Positions 1 to 7,874 of a stretch of DNA of 64,000 bases are shown one piece after another. The notes beneath the pieces are model-generated. The model worked only from the letters and a program-made list of their open reading frames with translations. It did no database searches and was not told the DNA's origin. The DNA lies in the NCBI GenBank assembly GCA_006969625.1, contig CP030885.1, forward strand, positions 4,556,895-4,620,894, given 5' to 3'. Source of the stretch: Rhodospirillaceae bacterium. GTDB taxonomy: Bacteria; Pseudomonadota; Alphaproteobacteria; Kiloniellales; DSM-21159. Position 1 is the first letter of the stretch. Every line of letters starts with the position of its first letter. Made by a program: the position numbers and the translations under genes.

Positions 1-1
1 G

Positions 2-655
2 CGGCTGCTCGACCTGACCCTGGTGGCGCCCTTCGACGCCATCGTGCTGCGTACCGAGTACGAGGTCGGGGAGGTGGTGCAACCCGGCGACGTGCTGATC
101 TGGCTGGGCAGCGACAAGCCCTATTGGATCGAGGCACAGGTCGACGAGGAGGACATCCCGCGGGTCTCGCTCGGCCAGACGGTGCTGATCAAGGCCGACG
201 CCTTTCCCGGCGCCGACCTGCGCGCGCGCGTTGCCGAGATCACGCCCTTGGGCGACCCCGTCAACAAGCAGTACCGGGTGCGGCTGATCCTGCCGGAGAC
301 CTCGCCGTTGATGCTCGGCATGACGGTCGAGGCCAACATCGTCACCCGGCGTACGGAGGACGCGCTGCTGGTGCCGGAGACGGCGCTGGTCGGCGGGCGC
401 GCGCGGCCCGCCCTCTTCGTCGCCGAGCCGGACGGCGAGACGATCCTGGCGCGGCGCCGCGACGTCAGCCTGGGCGTCTACGGCGGCGGCCTGGTCGAGG
501 TGCTGCGCGGGCTGGAGCCGGATGCGCAGGTGGTGGCGGCGCCGCCGGCCGGCCTTGCCGATGGCGATCGCATCCGCATCGGCGGCGCAGGAAAAGCGCC
601 AGGAGAAGCGCCAGGCGAAGCGTCCGGCGCGGCAGCCGCGGGAGGCGTGCAATGA
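2..655 (+). CDS. Periplasmic adaptor (HlyD/MacA-like) of an ABC exporter, 5' partial
   Basis: This is the C-terminal 217 codons of a membrane-fusion adaptor; the start lies before the window and the frame is open from base 2. The first visible residues (LTLVAPFDAIV) match the lipoyl/barrel-sandwich hybrid, followed by a beta-barrel around LGQTVLIKADAFPG and a membrane-proximal domain ending in a low-complexity Gly/Ala tail. Such adaptors sit in the periplasm and link an inner-membrane ABC transporter to an outer-membrane channel or chaperone. Its stop overlaps the permease start (ATGA at 652), so adaptor, permease and ATPase form one translationally coupled unit. The substrate cannot be told from sequence. 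The family call is firm; the MacA versus DevB subtype is not. Confidence 0.85.
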   Translation, partial: RLLDLTLVAPFDAIVLRTEYEVGEVVQPGDVLIWLGSDKPYWIEAQVDEEDIPRVSLGQTVLIKADAFPGADLRARVAEITPLGDPVNKQYRVRLILPETSPLMLGMTVEANIVTRRTEDALLVPETALVGGRARPALFVAEPDGETILARRRDVSLGVYGGGLVEVLRGLEPDAQVVAAPPAGLADGDRIRIGGAGKAPGEAPGEASGAAAAGGVQ

Positions 656-1896
656 ACCTGCTGGTCGAGATCGCCCTGGGGCACCTGCGCACGCGCCGAC
701 GCCAGACCCTGGTCTCGCTGACCGGGGTCGCGCTCGGCGTCGGCTTCTTCGTCGCGGTGGCGGCGATGATGCAGGGCTTCCAGAGCTACTTCGTCGCCAA
801 GGTGATCGACGTCAGCCCGCACATCCTGGTCAAGGACGAGGTGCGGGTACCGCCGGTGCAGCCGGTCGAGGCGGCCTACCCTGGCGGCGCCGTGCGGCTG
901 CTCGGGCTGAAGCCGGAGGAGGAGCTGCGCGGCATCAAGAACGGCCTGGCGCGGGTCGCCGAGCTGGACCGCCTGGAGGGCGTGGCCGCCGCCCCGGTGC
1001 TGAGCGGCCAGATGATCCTGCGCTACGGCTCGCGCGACGTCTCGGCCCAGATCCTCGGCATCGAGCCCGAGGGCCAGCGCCGCGTCTCCAACCTGGAGCG
1101 CGACATGACGGCGGGCGAGCTGGACGACCTCTTCGCCACCGCCAACGGGATCGTGCTCGGCGCCGGGCTGGCCGAACGGCTGGGCGCCGAGCGCGGCGAC
1201 ACCGTCACCGCGCTGTCCACCGCCGGTGTGGTGATGAACATGAAGGTGGTCGGGCTCTACGAGACCGGCATCACCGAAATGGACAACGCCCAGTCCTACG
1301 CCCTGCTGAAGAAGGTGCAGGTGCTGGAGGACCGGCCCAACGTGGTCGACCAGATCCGCCTGCGCCTGGCCGACGTCGACCGCGCGGAAGGCCTGGCGCG
1401 GCGGATCGAGCAGCGCTTCGGCTACCGCACCGAGTCCTGGCAGGAGCAGAACCAGAACGTGCTCGGCCTCTTCGTCGTCCAGAACGCCATCATGTACTCC
1501 ACCACCGGCGCCATACTGGTGGTCGCCGCCTTCGGCATCTTCAACATCGTCTCGACCGTGGTGCTGGAGAAGGTGCGCGACATCGCCATCCTGAAATCGC
1601 TCGGCTTCGATTCGCGCGACGTCGAGCGGGTCTTCGTGATGGAAGGGCTGCTGGTCGGCCTGGCCGGCATGCTGGTCGGCTGGGGGCTGGGCTGGCTGCT
1701 GATCGAGCTGCTGGCGAGCGTGCGCTTCGACATCGAGGGCTTCGTCAAGTCGGAGGGATTCAAGCTCAACCGCAGCTTCCTCAACTACGCGCTGGCCGGG
1801 GCCGCCGCCGTCGTGGCGGCGACCCTGGCCGCCTGGCTGCCGGCGCGCAAGGCGGCGCGGGTCGACCCGGTGGAGATCGTTCGTGGCGCCGCCTGA
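652..1896 (+). CDS. ABC exporter permease, FtsX/MacB family
   Basis: A 414-residue inner-membrane permease with one N-terminal transmembrane helix (about residues 20-42), a long periplasmic domain (about 45-275) and three C-terminal helices, the usual FtsX/DevC layout. The MacB_PCD-like periplasmic part includes LGIEPEGQRRVS, and the cytoplasmic loop EKVRDIAILKSLGF is the coupling element that contacts the ATPase in this family. The protein ends in ARVDPVEIVRG, typical of FtsX-type permeases. The start is the ATG at 652, overlapping the adaptor stop. The gene overlaps the ATPase start by 14 bases. Length and layout suggest a three-part DevBCA/MacAB-like exporter rather than LolCDE, because a dedicated adaptor is present. 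Confidence 0.88.
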   Translation: MNLLVEIALGHLRTRRRQTLVSLTGVALGVGFFVAVAAMMQGFQSYFVAKVIDVSPHILVKDEVRVPPVQPVEAAYPGGAVRLLGLKPEEELRGIKNGLARVAELDRLEGVAAAPVLSGQMILRYGSRDVSAQILGIEPEGQRRVSNLERDMTAGELDDLFATANGIVLGAGLAERLGAERGDTVTALSTAGVVMNMKVVGLYETGITEMDNAQSYALLKKVQVLEDRPNVVDQIRLRLADVDRAEGLARRIEQRFGYRTESWQEQNQNVLGLFVVQNAIMYSTTGAILVVAAFGIFNIVSTVVLEKVRDIAILKSLGFDSRDVERVFVMEGLLVGLAGMLVGWGLGWLLIELLASVRFDIEGFVKSEGFKLNRSFLNYALAGAAAVVAATLAAWLPARKAARVDPVEIVRGAA

Positions 1897-2632
1897 ATCT
1901 GCCACCACGGCGGACCCCTTCGCGGCCGCCAAGCCGGATACCGGTCCGCTGCTGCGCGCCGAGCGGGCGACGCGGGTGCTGAGCGGGCCGAAGGCCGGCG
2001 CCGTGCCGGTGACCCTGGTCGAGGACATCGACCTGACCGTCGGGCGTGGCGAGTTCCTCGCCATCACCGGCCCCAGCGGCTCCGGCAAGTCCTCGCTGCT
2101 CTACCTGCTCGGCCTGCTCGACCGGCCGACGCGCGGCGAGGTCTACCTGGACGGCCAGCCGACGCGCGAGCTGAGCGACGCAAAGCGGGCGCGTCTGCGG
2201 CTGGAGAAGCTGGGTTTCGTCTTCCAGTTCCACTTCCTGCTGCCGGAGTTCGATTCCCTGCACAACGTCACCCTGCCGCTGCGCAAGCTCGGCCGGCTGG
2301 CGGCGCGCGACATCGACGCCCGCGGACTGCTGCTGCTGCGCGAGCTGGGCCTGGAGGACTGCGCGCGCAAGCACCCCTTCCAGCTCTCGGGCGGCCAGCG
2401 CCAGCGCGTTGCCGTCGCCCGTGCGCTGGCCAACGACCCCGAGGCGATCCTGGCCGACGAGCCGACCGGCAACCTCGATACGCACAACGCGGCCACGGTG
2501 TTCGACATCTTCGCGCATCTGGCGGGCGAGCACGGCCGCAGCGTCGTCGTCGTCACCCACGACCAGGACCTGGCGGCGCGCTGCCACCGCCGCGTGGTGC
2601 TGGTCGACGGCCGGATCGTGGACCAGGGGTGA
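1883..2632 (+). CDS. ABC exporter ATP-binding protein, LolD/DevA/MacB-N type
   Basis: A 249-residue ATPase that powers the permease encoded just upstream. Visible motifs are Walker A GPSGSGKSS (about residues 60-68), Q-loop FQFHFLLPEF, signature LSGGQRQR, Walker B ILADEPTGN and the switch His in VVVTHDQ. The GTG at 1883 is the likely start and lies inside the permease gene. A 25-30 residue N-terminal extension precedes the core, a little longer than in LolD. The gene ends 13 bases from the convergent epimerase gene, leaving almost no room for a terminator between them. Confidence 0.92.
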   Translation: MAPPESATTADPFAAAKPDTGPLLRAERATRVLSGPKAGAVPVTLVEDIDLTVGRGEFLAITGPSGSGKSSLLYLLGLLDRPTRGEVYLDGQPTRELSDAKRARLRLEKLGFVFQFHFLLPEFDSLHNVTLPLRKLGRLAARDIDARGLLLLRELGLEDCARKHPFQLSGGQRQRVAVARALANDPEAILADEPTGNLDTHNAATVFDIFAHLAGEHGRSVVVVTHDQDLAARCHRRVVLVDGRIVDQG

Positions 2633-2645
2633 GGAAGAGCGGCGC

Positions 2646-3524
2646 TTAGGCCCGGTCGCGCGCCAGCCGCTCCAGCACGCGGGCGGCGGGCTCGGCCCGC
2701 GGCCGCCAGGCGAAGTCGCGCAGCGCGCGGCCGGCGTCGACCCAGAGGTCGCGGGCGAAACCGGCGGCGATGCGGCCCTCGTCGGCGATCAGGTCGGCAA
2801 CGTGCAGGATGTGCCGGCCCAGCCGTCGGCCGAGGCCGCGCTCGACCGCCTGCGCCAGGTCTTCCTGCGGCGTCCCGGGTTCGGCGGCGGCGAACCACTG
2901 GCCGCCGGGGGCGCCGCGCTCCAGCACCTCGGCGTAGAGGCGGCCCAGGTCGTCGGCCTCGACCAGCGGCCAGCGCACGTGCGGGCCGCCGGCGATCGGC
3001 ACGGTGCCGCTGGCCAGCATGGCCGGGTCGAGCAGGCGCTCGAGCAGGGCGCCGTCGCGCCGCCAGACCGCGGCCGGGTGGACGATCCGCCCGCCCGCTG
3101 CGTGGATGTGCGCCAGCAGCGCCGGTGCCCACTCGAAGCCGGGGGTGGGGTCGTGCGGCGCGCTCTCGTCGTGCGGCTGCGGGCCGGCCGCCGGATAGAG
3201 CCAGATGCCGCCGGTTGCCACATACGGCTTGCCGGCGATGGCGAAGCCGGGCAGCAGCCGCTCGGCGACCGCCGTCTCGACCGCGCCCATCTCCTCGTCG
3301 AAGGTGCCGCCGGCGTTGATCAGGCCGTCGCAGGCCAGCGCCGCCGCGACCCAGCCGTCCGGCGCGCGCAGGTCGCCGGGTACCGGCTCGACGCCGGCCG
3401 CCGTCAGCTTGTCCGCCGTGGCTTCGGTACGCGAAAGCCCGAGGACACGGTGTCCCCGGGCCTTCAGGGCCTTGGCGATGCCGGCGCCGATCAGGCCGCT
3501 GGCGCCGAGAAGGAAGACCTGCAT
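2646..3524 (-). CDS. NAD(P)-dependent epimerase/dehydratase family protein
   Basis: A 292-residue Rossmann-fold protein of the extended or atypical SDR group. The N-terminal GASGLIG (residues 8-14) is the dinucleotide-binding loop, and LGLSRTE follows as the strand that usually selects the cofactor. A clear YxxxK catalytic pair is not evident where expected; GGIWLYP is the nearest match, so it may be a non-canonical member or a binding protein rather than an epimerase. It starts 27 bases downstream of the DUF3501 stop and may be the last gene of that minus-strand run, although the functions have no obvious link. The substrate is unknown. Confidence 0.75.
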   Translation of the reverse strand: MQVFLLGASGLIGAGIAKALKARGHRVLGLSRTEATADKLTAAGVEPVPGDLRAPDGWVAAALACDGLINAGGTFDEEMGAVETAVAERLLPGFAIAGKPYVATGGIWLYPAAGPQPHDESAPHDPTPGFEWAPALLAHIHAAGGRIVHPAAVWRRDGALLERLLDPAMLASGTVPIAGGPHVRWPLVEADDLGRLYAEVLERGAPGGQWFAAAEPGTPQEDLAQAVERGLGRRLGRHILHVADLIADEGRIAAGFARDLWVDAGRALRDFAWRPRAEPAARVLERLARDRA

Positions 3525-3551
3525 GGCGCCCGGTCCCCCGCGTGCGGCGGT

Positions 3552-4151
3552 CTAGGCGAGGTCGCCGGCCAGGGCGGCGCGCGTCTCTTCGCTCATCACC
3601 GCCATGTGGCCGTACTGCGGGTGGGTGAAGCCGAGCGTGACCTTGGCGCCGGGCCGCTTCAGCGCCTCGGCCTGGGCGTCGGCGAAGGGGAAGTGGATGA
3701 ACTGCACCGAGCTCGCCTTGCCCTCGGCGCTGGTGCGGTCGACGTCCTCCTCCGGCGTGCCGACGATGCGCTCGGCGCCTTCGATGTCGAGGAAAGCGGT
3801 CTCCTCGACGCCGCCCAGCTTCGACAGGAAGGCCTTGCGGCGCACCGGATCGTCGATCTCGAACATCACCGTGGCGATCAGCTCGCGGCCCTGGGGGATC
3901 AGCGGGTTGTAGGCGGCCAGTTCGTCGGGGATCTGCTCTTCGCCGCCCTTTTCGATGTAGAGCATCTCGTGGATCTGGTGCCACATGGTCTCGTAGTTCT
4001 CGAAGTAGAAGGTGCAGACCGGCCCGACATCGATCCGGCGGTGGCGCTTGACCTCCACCAGCTTCTTGCGGCGCTCCTTGCGCTCGGCCTCGTACTCGCT
4101 CATCGGCATGATGTCGGCGCGTTCGATGCGCCGCTTCTCGACACTCATCAT
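3552..4151 (-). CDS. DUF3501 family protein
   Basis: A 199-residue soluble protein matching the DUF3501 family, with the characteristic start ERADIMPMSEYEAERKERR and the segment FYFENYETMWHQIHEML. The biochemical role of the family is not established, but its members commonly sit beside rubrerythrin and a heterodisulfide-reductase-like Fe-S protein, as here, which points to peroxide or redox defence. The ATG at 4151 is chosen because AAAGGAG lies five bases upstream; the frame stays open to 4169. The gene follows the Fe-S protein by 27 bases and is almost certainly co-transcribed with it. Confidence 0.85.
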   Translation of the reverse strand: MMSVEKRRIERADIMPMSEYEAERKERRKKLVEVKRHRRIDVGPVCTFYFENYETMWHQIHEMLYIEKGGEEQIPDELAAYNPLIPQGRELIATVMFEIDDPVRRKAFLSKLGGVEETAFLDIEGAERIVGTPEEDVDRTSAEGKASSVQFIHFPFADAQAEALKRPGAKVTLGFTHPQYGHMAVMSEETRAALAGDLA

Positions 4152-4178
4152 GGTCGCTCCTTTCGGCACTGAGTCGGT

Positions 4179-5546
4179 TTAGCGGTCCAGCGCGAAGCCG
4201 TAGGCCTTGGCGAACAGCTCGATCGGGTGGCGCGCCTTCTCGGCCGTCGGCTGCGGCCCCTCGGGACTGTCGGCGGCCAGCTTGGCCATGCCCTGCTGGA
4301 TGTGCAGGCCGGCCAGCGGGCATTCGCTGGAGACGTACTTCTTCTCCGCCTTCAGGGCGTCGCGCATGGCCGGCTTGCCGACCTTCATCGCCTGGTCGAA
4401 GTGCTCGACGCGCACGCCCCACGAGCCGCCGTGGCCGGAGCAGCGCGGCAGCATCTTGACGTCCGCCTCGGGGATCAGCTTCATCATGTCGCGCGCCTTC
4501 ATGCCCATGTTCTGGGCGCGCGCGTGGCAGGCGATGTGCAGCGCCACGCCGCCGTCGAGCGGCCCCAGCCCCTCGGCCAGGCCCTCCTTGTTGGCGATGT
4601 CCACCACGTACTCGGTGATGTCGAAGGTCGCCTGGGACAGGCGCTTGACGTCCTCGTCCTCGGGCAGGATCAGCGGCCACTCGAACTTCAGCATCAGCGC
4701 GCAGGAGGGGGTGAGCGCGATGACGTCGTAGCCCTGGTCGATCCAGCCCTTCATCTCGCCGGCGATGCGCTTGGCCTTCTTCGCCGTGTCCTCGATCTTG
4801 CCCTGCTCGAGTTGCGGCATGCCGCAGCACTCGGGGTAGACCACCTGGGTCTCGACGCCGTTCTTGGCCAGCACCTGGCGCGCGGCCGTGCCCGTGCCCG
4901 GCTCGTTGAAGTTGACGTAGCAGGTGGCGTAGAGCACCGCCTTGCGGCTCTTGGCCGGCGCCTCGGCGTCGACCTCGACGCCGTCGCCGCGCGCCCGCTC
5001 CTCGAAGGTGGTGCCGTGGAACTTCGGCAGCCAGGCCTCGCGGTGGACGTGCGCCAGGCGCTCCATCAGCGGCCGGGTCATGGCATTGTCGGCCTTGGTC
5101 ACCCAGTTGGCGAGCGCCGGCAGGATGGAGCCCAGCTTGCCGTTGCGGTCGGTCTTGGTCAGCTCCTCGACCATGCCCGGGTCGCCCTTGCCCTGCTTCT
5201 GCTCGGCCGCGCGGTAGCGCAGCATCAAGTGCGGGAAGTCCAGATCGAACTCGTGCGGCGGCACGTAGGGGCAGCTCACCATGAAGCACATGTCGCAGAG
5301 CGTGCAGGCGTCGACGACCTTCTTGTAGTCGGCCTTGTCGACCGTATCGAGCTCGCCGCTCTCAGACTCGTCGATCAGGTCGAAGAGGATCGGGAAGGAA
5401 TCGCAGAGGTTGAAGCAGCGGCGGCAGCCGTGGCAGATGTCGAAGACCCGTTCCAATTCCGGAACGATCTTGTCCATGTCGGCGAAGTCGGGATTCTGCC
5501 AGTCGAGCGGGTGCCGCACCGGGGCGTCCAGGCTGCCTTCGCGCAT
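4179..5546 (-). CDS. Heterodisulfide-reductase-related Fe-S protein (GlpC/CCG-domain type)
   Basis: A 455-residue iron-sulfur protein. The N-terminal half has two ferredoxin-type cluster motifs: CHGCRRCFNLC (about residues 38-48) and CTLCDMC followed by a further Cys-Pro (about 82-95). The C-terminal half has cysteine-rich domains of the HdrB/GlpC class, including ECCGMP (about 248) and a degenerate second copy, RCSGHGG. It should be a cytoplasmic or membrane-associated electron-transfer protein. Its place between rubrerythrin and DUF3501 suggests that it delivers electrons to the rubrerythrin peroxidase cycle; that is inference from a recurrent neighbourhood. A terminator-like hairpin separates it from rubrerythrin, so it may depend on read-through or its own promoter. 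Confidence 0.88.
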   Translation of the reverse strand: MREGSLDAPVRHPLDWQNPDFADMDKIVPELERVFDICHGCRRCFNLCDSFPILFDLIDESESGELDTVDKADYKKVVDACTLCDMCFMVSCPYVPPHEFDLDFPHLMLRYRAAEQKQGKGDPGMVEELTKTDRNGKLGSILPALANWVTKADNAMTRPLMERLAHVHREAWLPKFHGTTFEERARGDGVEVDAEAPAKSRKAVLYATCYVNFNEPGTGTAARQVLAKNGVETQVVYPECCGMPQLEQGKIEDTAKKAKRIAGEMKGWIDQGYDVIALTPSCALMLKFEWPLILPEDEDVKRLSQATFDITEYVVDIANKEGLAEGLGPLDGGVALHIACHARAQNMGMKARDMMKLIPEADVKMLPRCSGHGGSWGVRVEHFDQAMKVGKPAMRDALKAEKKYVSSECPLAGLHIQQGMAKLAADSPEGPQPTAEKARHPIELFAKAYGFALDR

Positions 5547-5738
5547 CTCTCGGTCTCTCCTAGCCGCGGATCCTCGCGCGGCCGGCAGCGCACGGCGGCG
5601 CGCGGCGCGGGACCCGTCGTTTCAGGACGCGCCGTCCAGCGGCGGCGTCTGATGTAGCCGTGCGCAGGTCGCGCGGGCGGGGCCGCGGCAGTCTGCCGGC
5701 GGGGCCCTGTGCCTGCGGATCCGAGCGTTGGAAACGGC

Positions 5739-5791
5739 GAAAAAAGAAGCGGGGCGCCGCGCCGCGGAGGTTCCGCAGGGACCGGCGCCCC
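5739..5791 (-). terminator. Probable rho-independent terminator after rubrerythrin
   Basis: On the minus strand a 9-bp GC stem (arms 5783-5791 and 5751-5759) is followed within a few bases by a T-rich tract (complement of 5740-5749). It lies just past the rubrerythrin stop at 5802. The loop of about 23 bases is long and contains its own smaller hairpin, so termination may be partial, allowing some expression of the Fe-S/DUF3501 genes. Confidence 0.6.
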
Positions 5792-5801
5792 GGTCTTCGC
5801 C

Positions 5802-6221
5802 TCAGGCCATGGTGTCCAGGGCCTTCTGGAAGCGCCCGGCGTGGCTCTTCTCGGCCTTCGCCAAGGTCTCGAACCAGTCGGCGATCTCGTCGAAGCCCTC
5901 TTCGCGGGCGGTGCGCGCCATGCCCGGGTACATGTCGGTGTACTCGTGGGTCTCGCCGGCGATGGCCGACTTCAGGTTGGCGCTGGTGTCGCCCATCGGC
6001 TCGCCGGTGGCCGGGTCGCCGACCTCCTCGAGGAACTGCAGGTGGCCGTGCGCATGGCCGGTCTCGCCCTCGGCGGTCGAGCGGAAGACGGCCGACACGT
6101 CGTTGAAGCCCTCGACGTCCGCCTTCTGGGCGAAATAGAGGTAGCGACGGTTGGCCATGGATTCGCCGGCGAAGGCGTCCTTCAGGTTCTGCTCGGTCTT
6201 GCTGCCCTTGAGGGAAGCCAT
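5802..6221 (-). CDS. rbr: Rubrerythrin (diiron domain only)
   Basis: A 139-residue erythrin/rubrerythrin four-helix bundle. The diiron ligands are visible as two half-motifs: [10 protein letters not shown] with ETGH (about residues 19 and 52-55), and AGETHEY with EKSH (about 87-91 and 122-125). There is no C-terminal rubredoxin CxxC...CxxC domain, so electrons must come from a separate donor; the Fe-S protein encoded next is a reasonable candidate. The family reduces hydrogen peroxide and helps under oxidative stress. The start at 6221 has a GGGAGAGA-type ribosome site upstream. Control is probably by the Irr-type regulator encoded upstream, through the box at 6383-6399. Confidence 0.92.
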   Translation of the reverse strand: MASLKGSKTEQNLKDAFAGESMANRRYLYFAQKADVEGFNDVSAVFRSTAEGETGHAHGHLQFLEEVGDPATGEPMGDTSANLKSAIAGETHEYTDMYPGMARTAREEGFDEIADWFETLAKAEKSHAGRFQKALDTMA

Positions 6222-6351
6222 GATCTCTCTCCCTTGACGAAGCTCGCGAAATTCTTCGAAACGGCGCGCGGGCGAGCCCTCAGACCCGACAGGCCGCGCG
6301 CCGGCGCAGCGGCGGGACCGTTCGCTTACAGACCGTCCCGCACAGGCCAGC

Positions 6352-6379
6352 GATATAGAAGCCAGGGGCCGTCTGTCAA
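6352..6379 (-). promoter_or_regulatory. Sigma-70-type promoter for rubrerythrin
   Basis: On the minus strand TTGACA (complement of 6374-6379) and TATATC (complement of 6352-6357) are separated by 16 bases. This is a strong match by the standards of this GC-rich genome. The transcript would begin near 6345 and carry a leader of about 120 bases before the ATG at 6221. The segment is conspicuously AT-rich relative to its surroundings. Confidence 0.65.
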
Positions 6380-6382
6380 TAG

Positions 6383-6399
6383 TTTAGAACTATTCAAAT
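6383..6399. promoter_or_regulatory. Candidate Irr operator (iron control element)
   Basis: TTTAGAA-N3-TTCAAAT lies directly upstream of the -35 of the rubrerythrin promoter. The published ICE consensus bound by Irr is TTTAGAA-N3-TTCTAAA, so the left half is perfect, the spacing is exact and the right half shares its TTC and part of the A-rich end. The nearest Fur-family gene, 6478-6924, encodes an Irr-like protein. Its position upstream of -35 would permit activation as well as repression. Confidence 0.6.
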
Positions 6400-6477
6400 A
6401 TTTTTTTCAGGAGATTGTTCGGGCACCGTTTTGCGAATGCTTCGCAGCCTCGCCCGGGGCCGTGGCAGCGCTGTCGC

Positions 6478-6924
6478 CTAGCGGTCGCGCAGGCGGATGA
6501 TGACGTCGACGCGCTCGATCTCGGCGCCCTGGGGCGCCTCCGGGATCTCGGCCAGCCGGACGCTGTCGCCGGGAATGTCCTGCAGCCGGCCAGTGTCCTC
6601 GAAGTAGAAATGATGATGGTCGTCGACGTTGGTGTCGAAATAGGAGCGGCCGGACTCGACCACCACCTCGCGCAGCAGTCCCGCCTCGGTGAACTGGTGC
6701 AGCGTGTTGTAGACCGTGGCCAGCGAGACGCGCACGTCGGCGGCCATGGCCTCGCCATGGAGCTGCTCGGCGGTGACGTGGCGGTTGCGCACCGCCGCGG
6801 CCTGGACGCCATCGCCGCCCGCATCGAACAGGAGCTTGGCGAGCGCCAGGCGCTGACGGGTCGGCCGCAGGCCGCTGGCCTTCAAGCGGTCGATCAGACG
6901 GGTATAGGGCCGAGCATCGGTCAT
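6478..6924 (-). CDS. irr: Irr-type Fur-family iron response regulator
   Basis: A roughly 148-residue Fur-superfamily DNA-binding protein. The winged helix includes LRPTRQRLALAKLLF and the recognition helix VSLATVYNTLHQFTEAGLL; the dimerisation domain has YFDTNVDDHHHFYFED, with the three-His cluster typical of Irr, and ends VIIRLRDR as Irr proteins do. There is no Cys anywhere, so the structural CxxC zinc site and the N-terminal heme-regulatory motif of Bradyrhizobium Irr are both absent. There is a short insertion (GGDGVQAAAVRN) before the RHVTAEQL helix. The start could instead be seven codons upstream (6945). Its place divergent from fabA-fabB-fabI is conserved in many alphaproteobacteria. 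Confidence 0.88.
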   Translation of the reverse strand: MTDARPYTRLIDRLKASGLRPTRQRLALAKLLFDAGGDGVQAAAVRNRHVTAEQLHGEAMAADVRVSLATVYNTLHQFTEAGLLREVVVESGRSYFDTNVDDHHHFYFEDTGRLQDIPGDSVRLAEIPEAPQGAEIERVDVIIRLRDR

Positions 6925-7236
6925 GCTGCGCAATATAAGCGTCATCGTCGCGAGTTGAAGACCCTTGTCATGACCTTATGCAGATTTCTGGAATCGCTCG
7001 AAGTCGCATTCGCGGGCCCACGCCACGGCCCTCCGGCGGCGGCGGCCCGACGCGCTGGACATGAAATTCCCCGGACCTTTCGCGTGGGTTTTCAACGGGC
7101 TTGCGGTTGCGTATCGTGAGCGGCGATCCAAGGGGGCGTGCGTCCGGTGCGCCCGCGGCCACCCGGCCCGGGCTTACGGCCCCGGCGGTCCAGAACACCC
7201 TGTAACGCCCTGTCCCACCGCAGTCGAGGCGAACGC

Positions 7237-7770
7237 GTGAGCGGCAAGAAGAACTCCTACGACTACGACGACTTGATCGCCTGCGCCAACGGCGAGCTGT
7301 TCGGCCCGGGCAACGCCCAGCTACCGCTGCCGCCGATGCTGATGTTCGACCGCATCACGCATATCAGCGAGGAAGGCGGCGAACACGGCAAGGGCGAGAT
7401 CGTCGCCGAACTGGACGTCAAGCCGGACCTCTGGTTCTTCCAGTGCCACTTCAAGGGCGATCCGGTGATGCCCGGCTGCCTCGGCCTGGATGCGCTCTGG
7501 CAGCTCGTCGGCTTCTTCCTCGGCCGCACGGGAGCGCCGGGTCGAGGTCGGGCGTTGGGCGTCGGCGAGGTCAAGTTCGGCGGTCAGGTCTTGCCGACCG
7601 TCAAGAAGGTGACCTATCACCTGAACCTGAAGCGGGTCATCATGCGCAAGCTGGTGCTGGGCATCGCCGACGGGGTGCTGAAGGCCGACGGCGAGACCAT
7701 CTACGAGGCGAAGGACTTGAAGGTGGGTCTGTTCAAGGCGGAAGACGCGAGCGTCGCCCAGCCGGCCTGA
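7237..7770 (+). CDS. fabA: 3-hydroxydecanoyl-ACP dehydratase/isomerase
   Basis: FabA dehydrates 3-hydroxyacyl-ACP and isomerises the C10 intermediate to the cis-3 form, the branch point for unsaturated fatty acids. The 177-residue product has the family's length. The active-site His is in [18 protein letters not shown], and the acidic partner is in GLDALWQL. The GTG at 7237 is chosen because it follows a GAGG ribosome site and gives the usual [13 protein letters not shown]-terminus; the frame is open upstream to 7138. fabB follows after 104 bases and fabI after that, forming the complete FabA-FabB module for anaerobic-type unsaturated fatty acid synthesis. Confidence 0.95.
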   Translation: MSGKKNSYDYDDLIACANGELFGPGNAQLPLPPMLMFDRITHISEEGGEHGKGEIVAELDVKPDLWFFQCHFKGDPVMPGCLGLDALWQLVGFFLGRTGAPGRGRALGVGEVKFGGQVLPTVKKVTYHLNLKRVIMRKLVLGIADGVLKADGETIYEAKDLKVGLFKAEDASVAQPA

Positions 7771-7874
7771 GCGGGACTGGCGGGCGCGCGCCTGCGTTCC
7801 CACCTGCGTTGTTGGCAGCCGGCCCGCCGTAGCGGGGGCCGCGCGCAAGGGTTTACGAGGACAGGCGAGAGCAC

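Noticed and set aside
2143..5289. Very long open frame on the minus strand (over 1,000 codons)
   Set aside because: It is antisense to the ABC ATPase and out of frame with the epimerase, DUF3501 and Fe-S genes. Arg/Pro/Gly-rich composition and lack of any family motif mark it as a GC-driven shadow.
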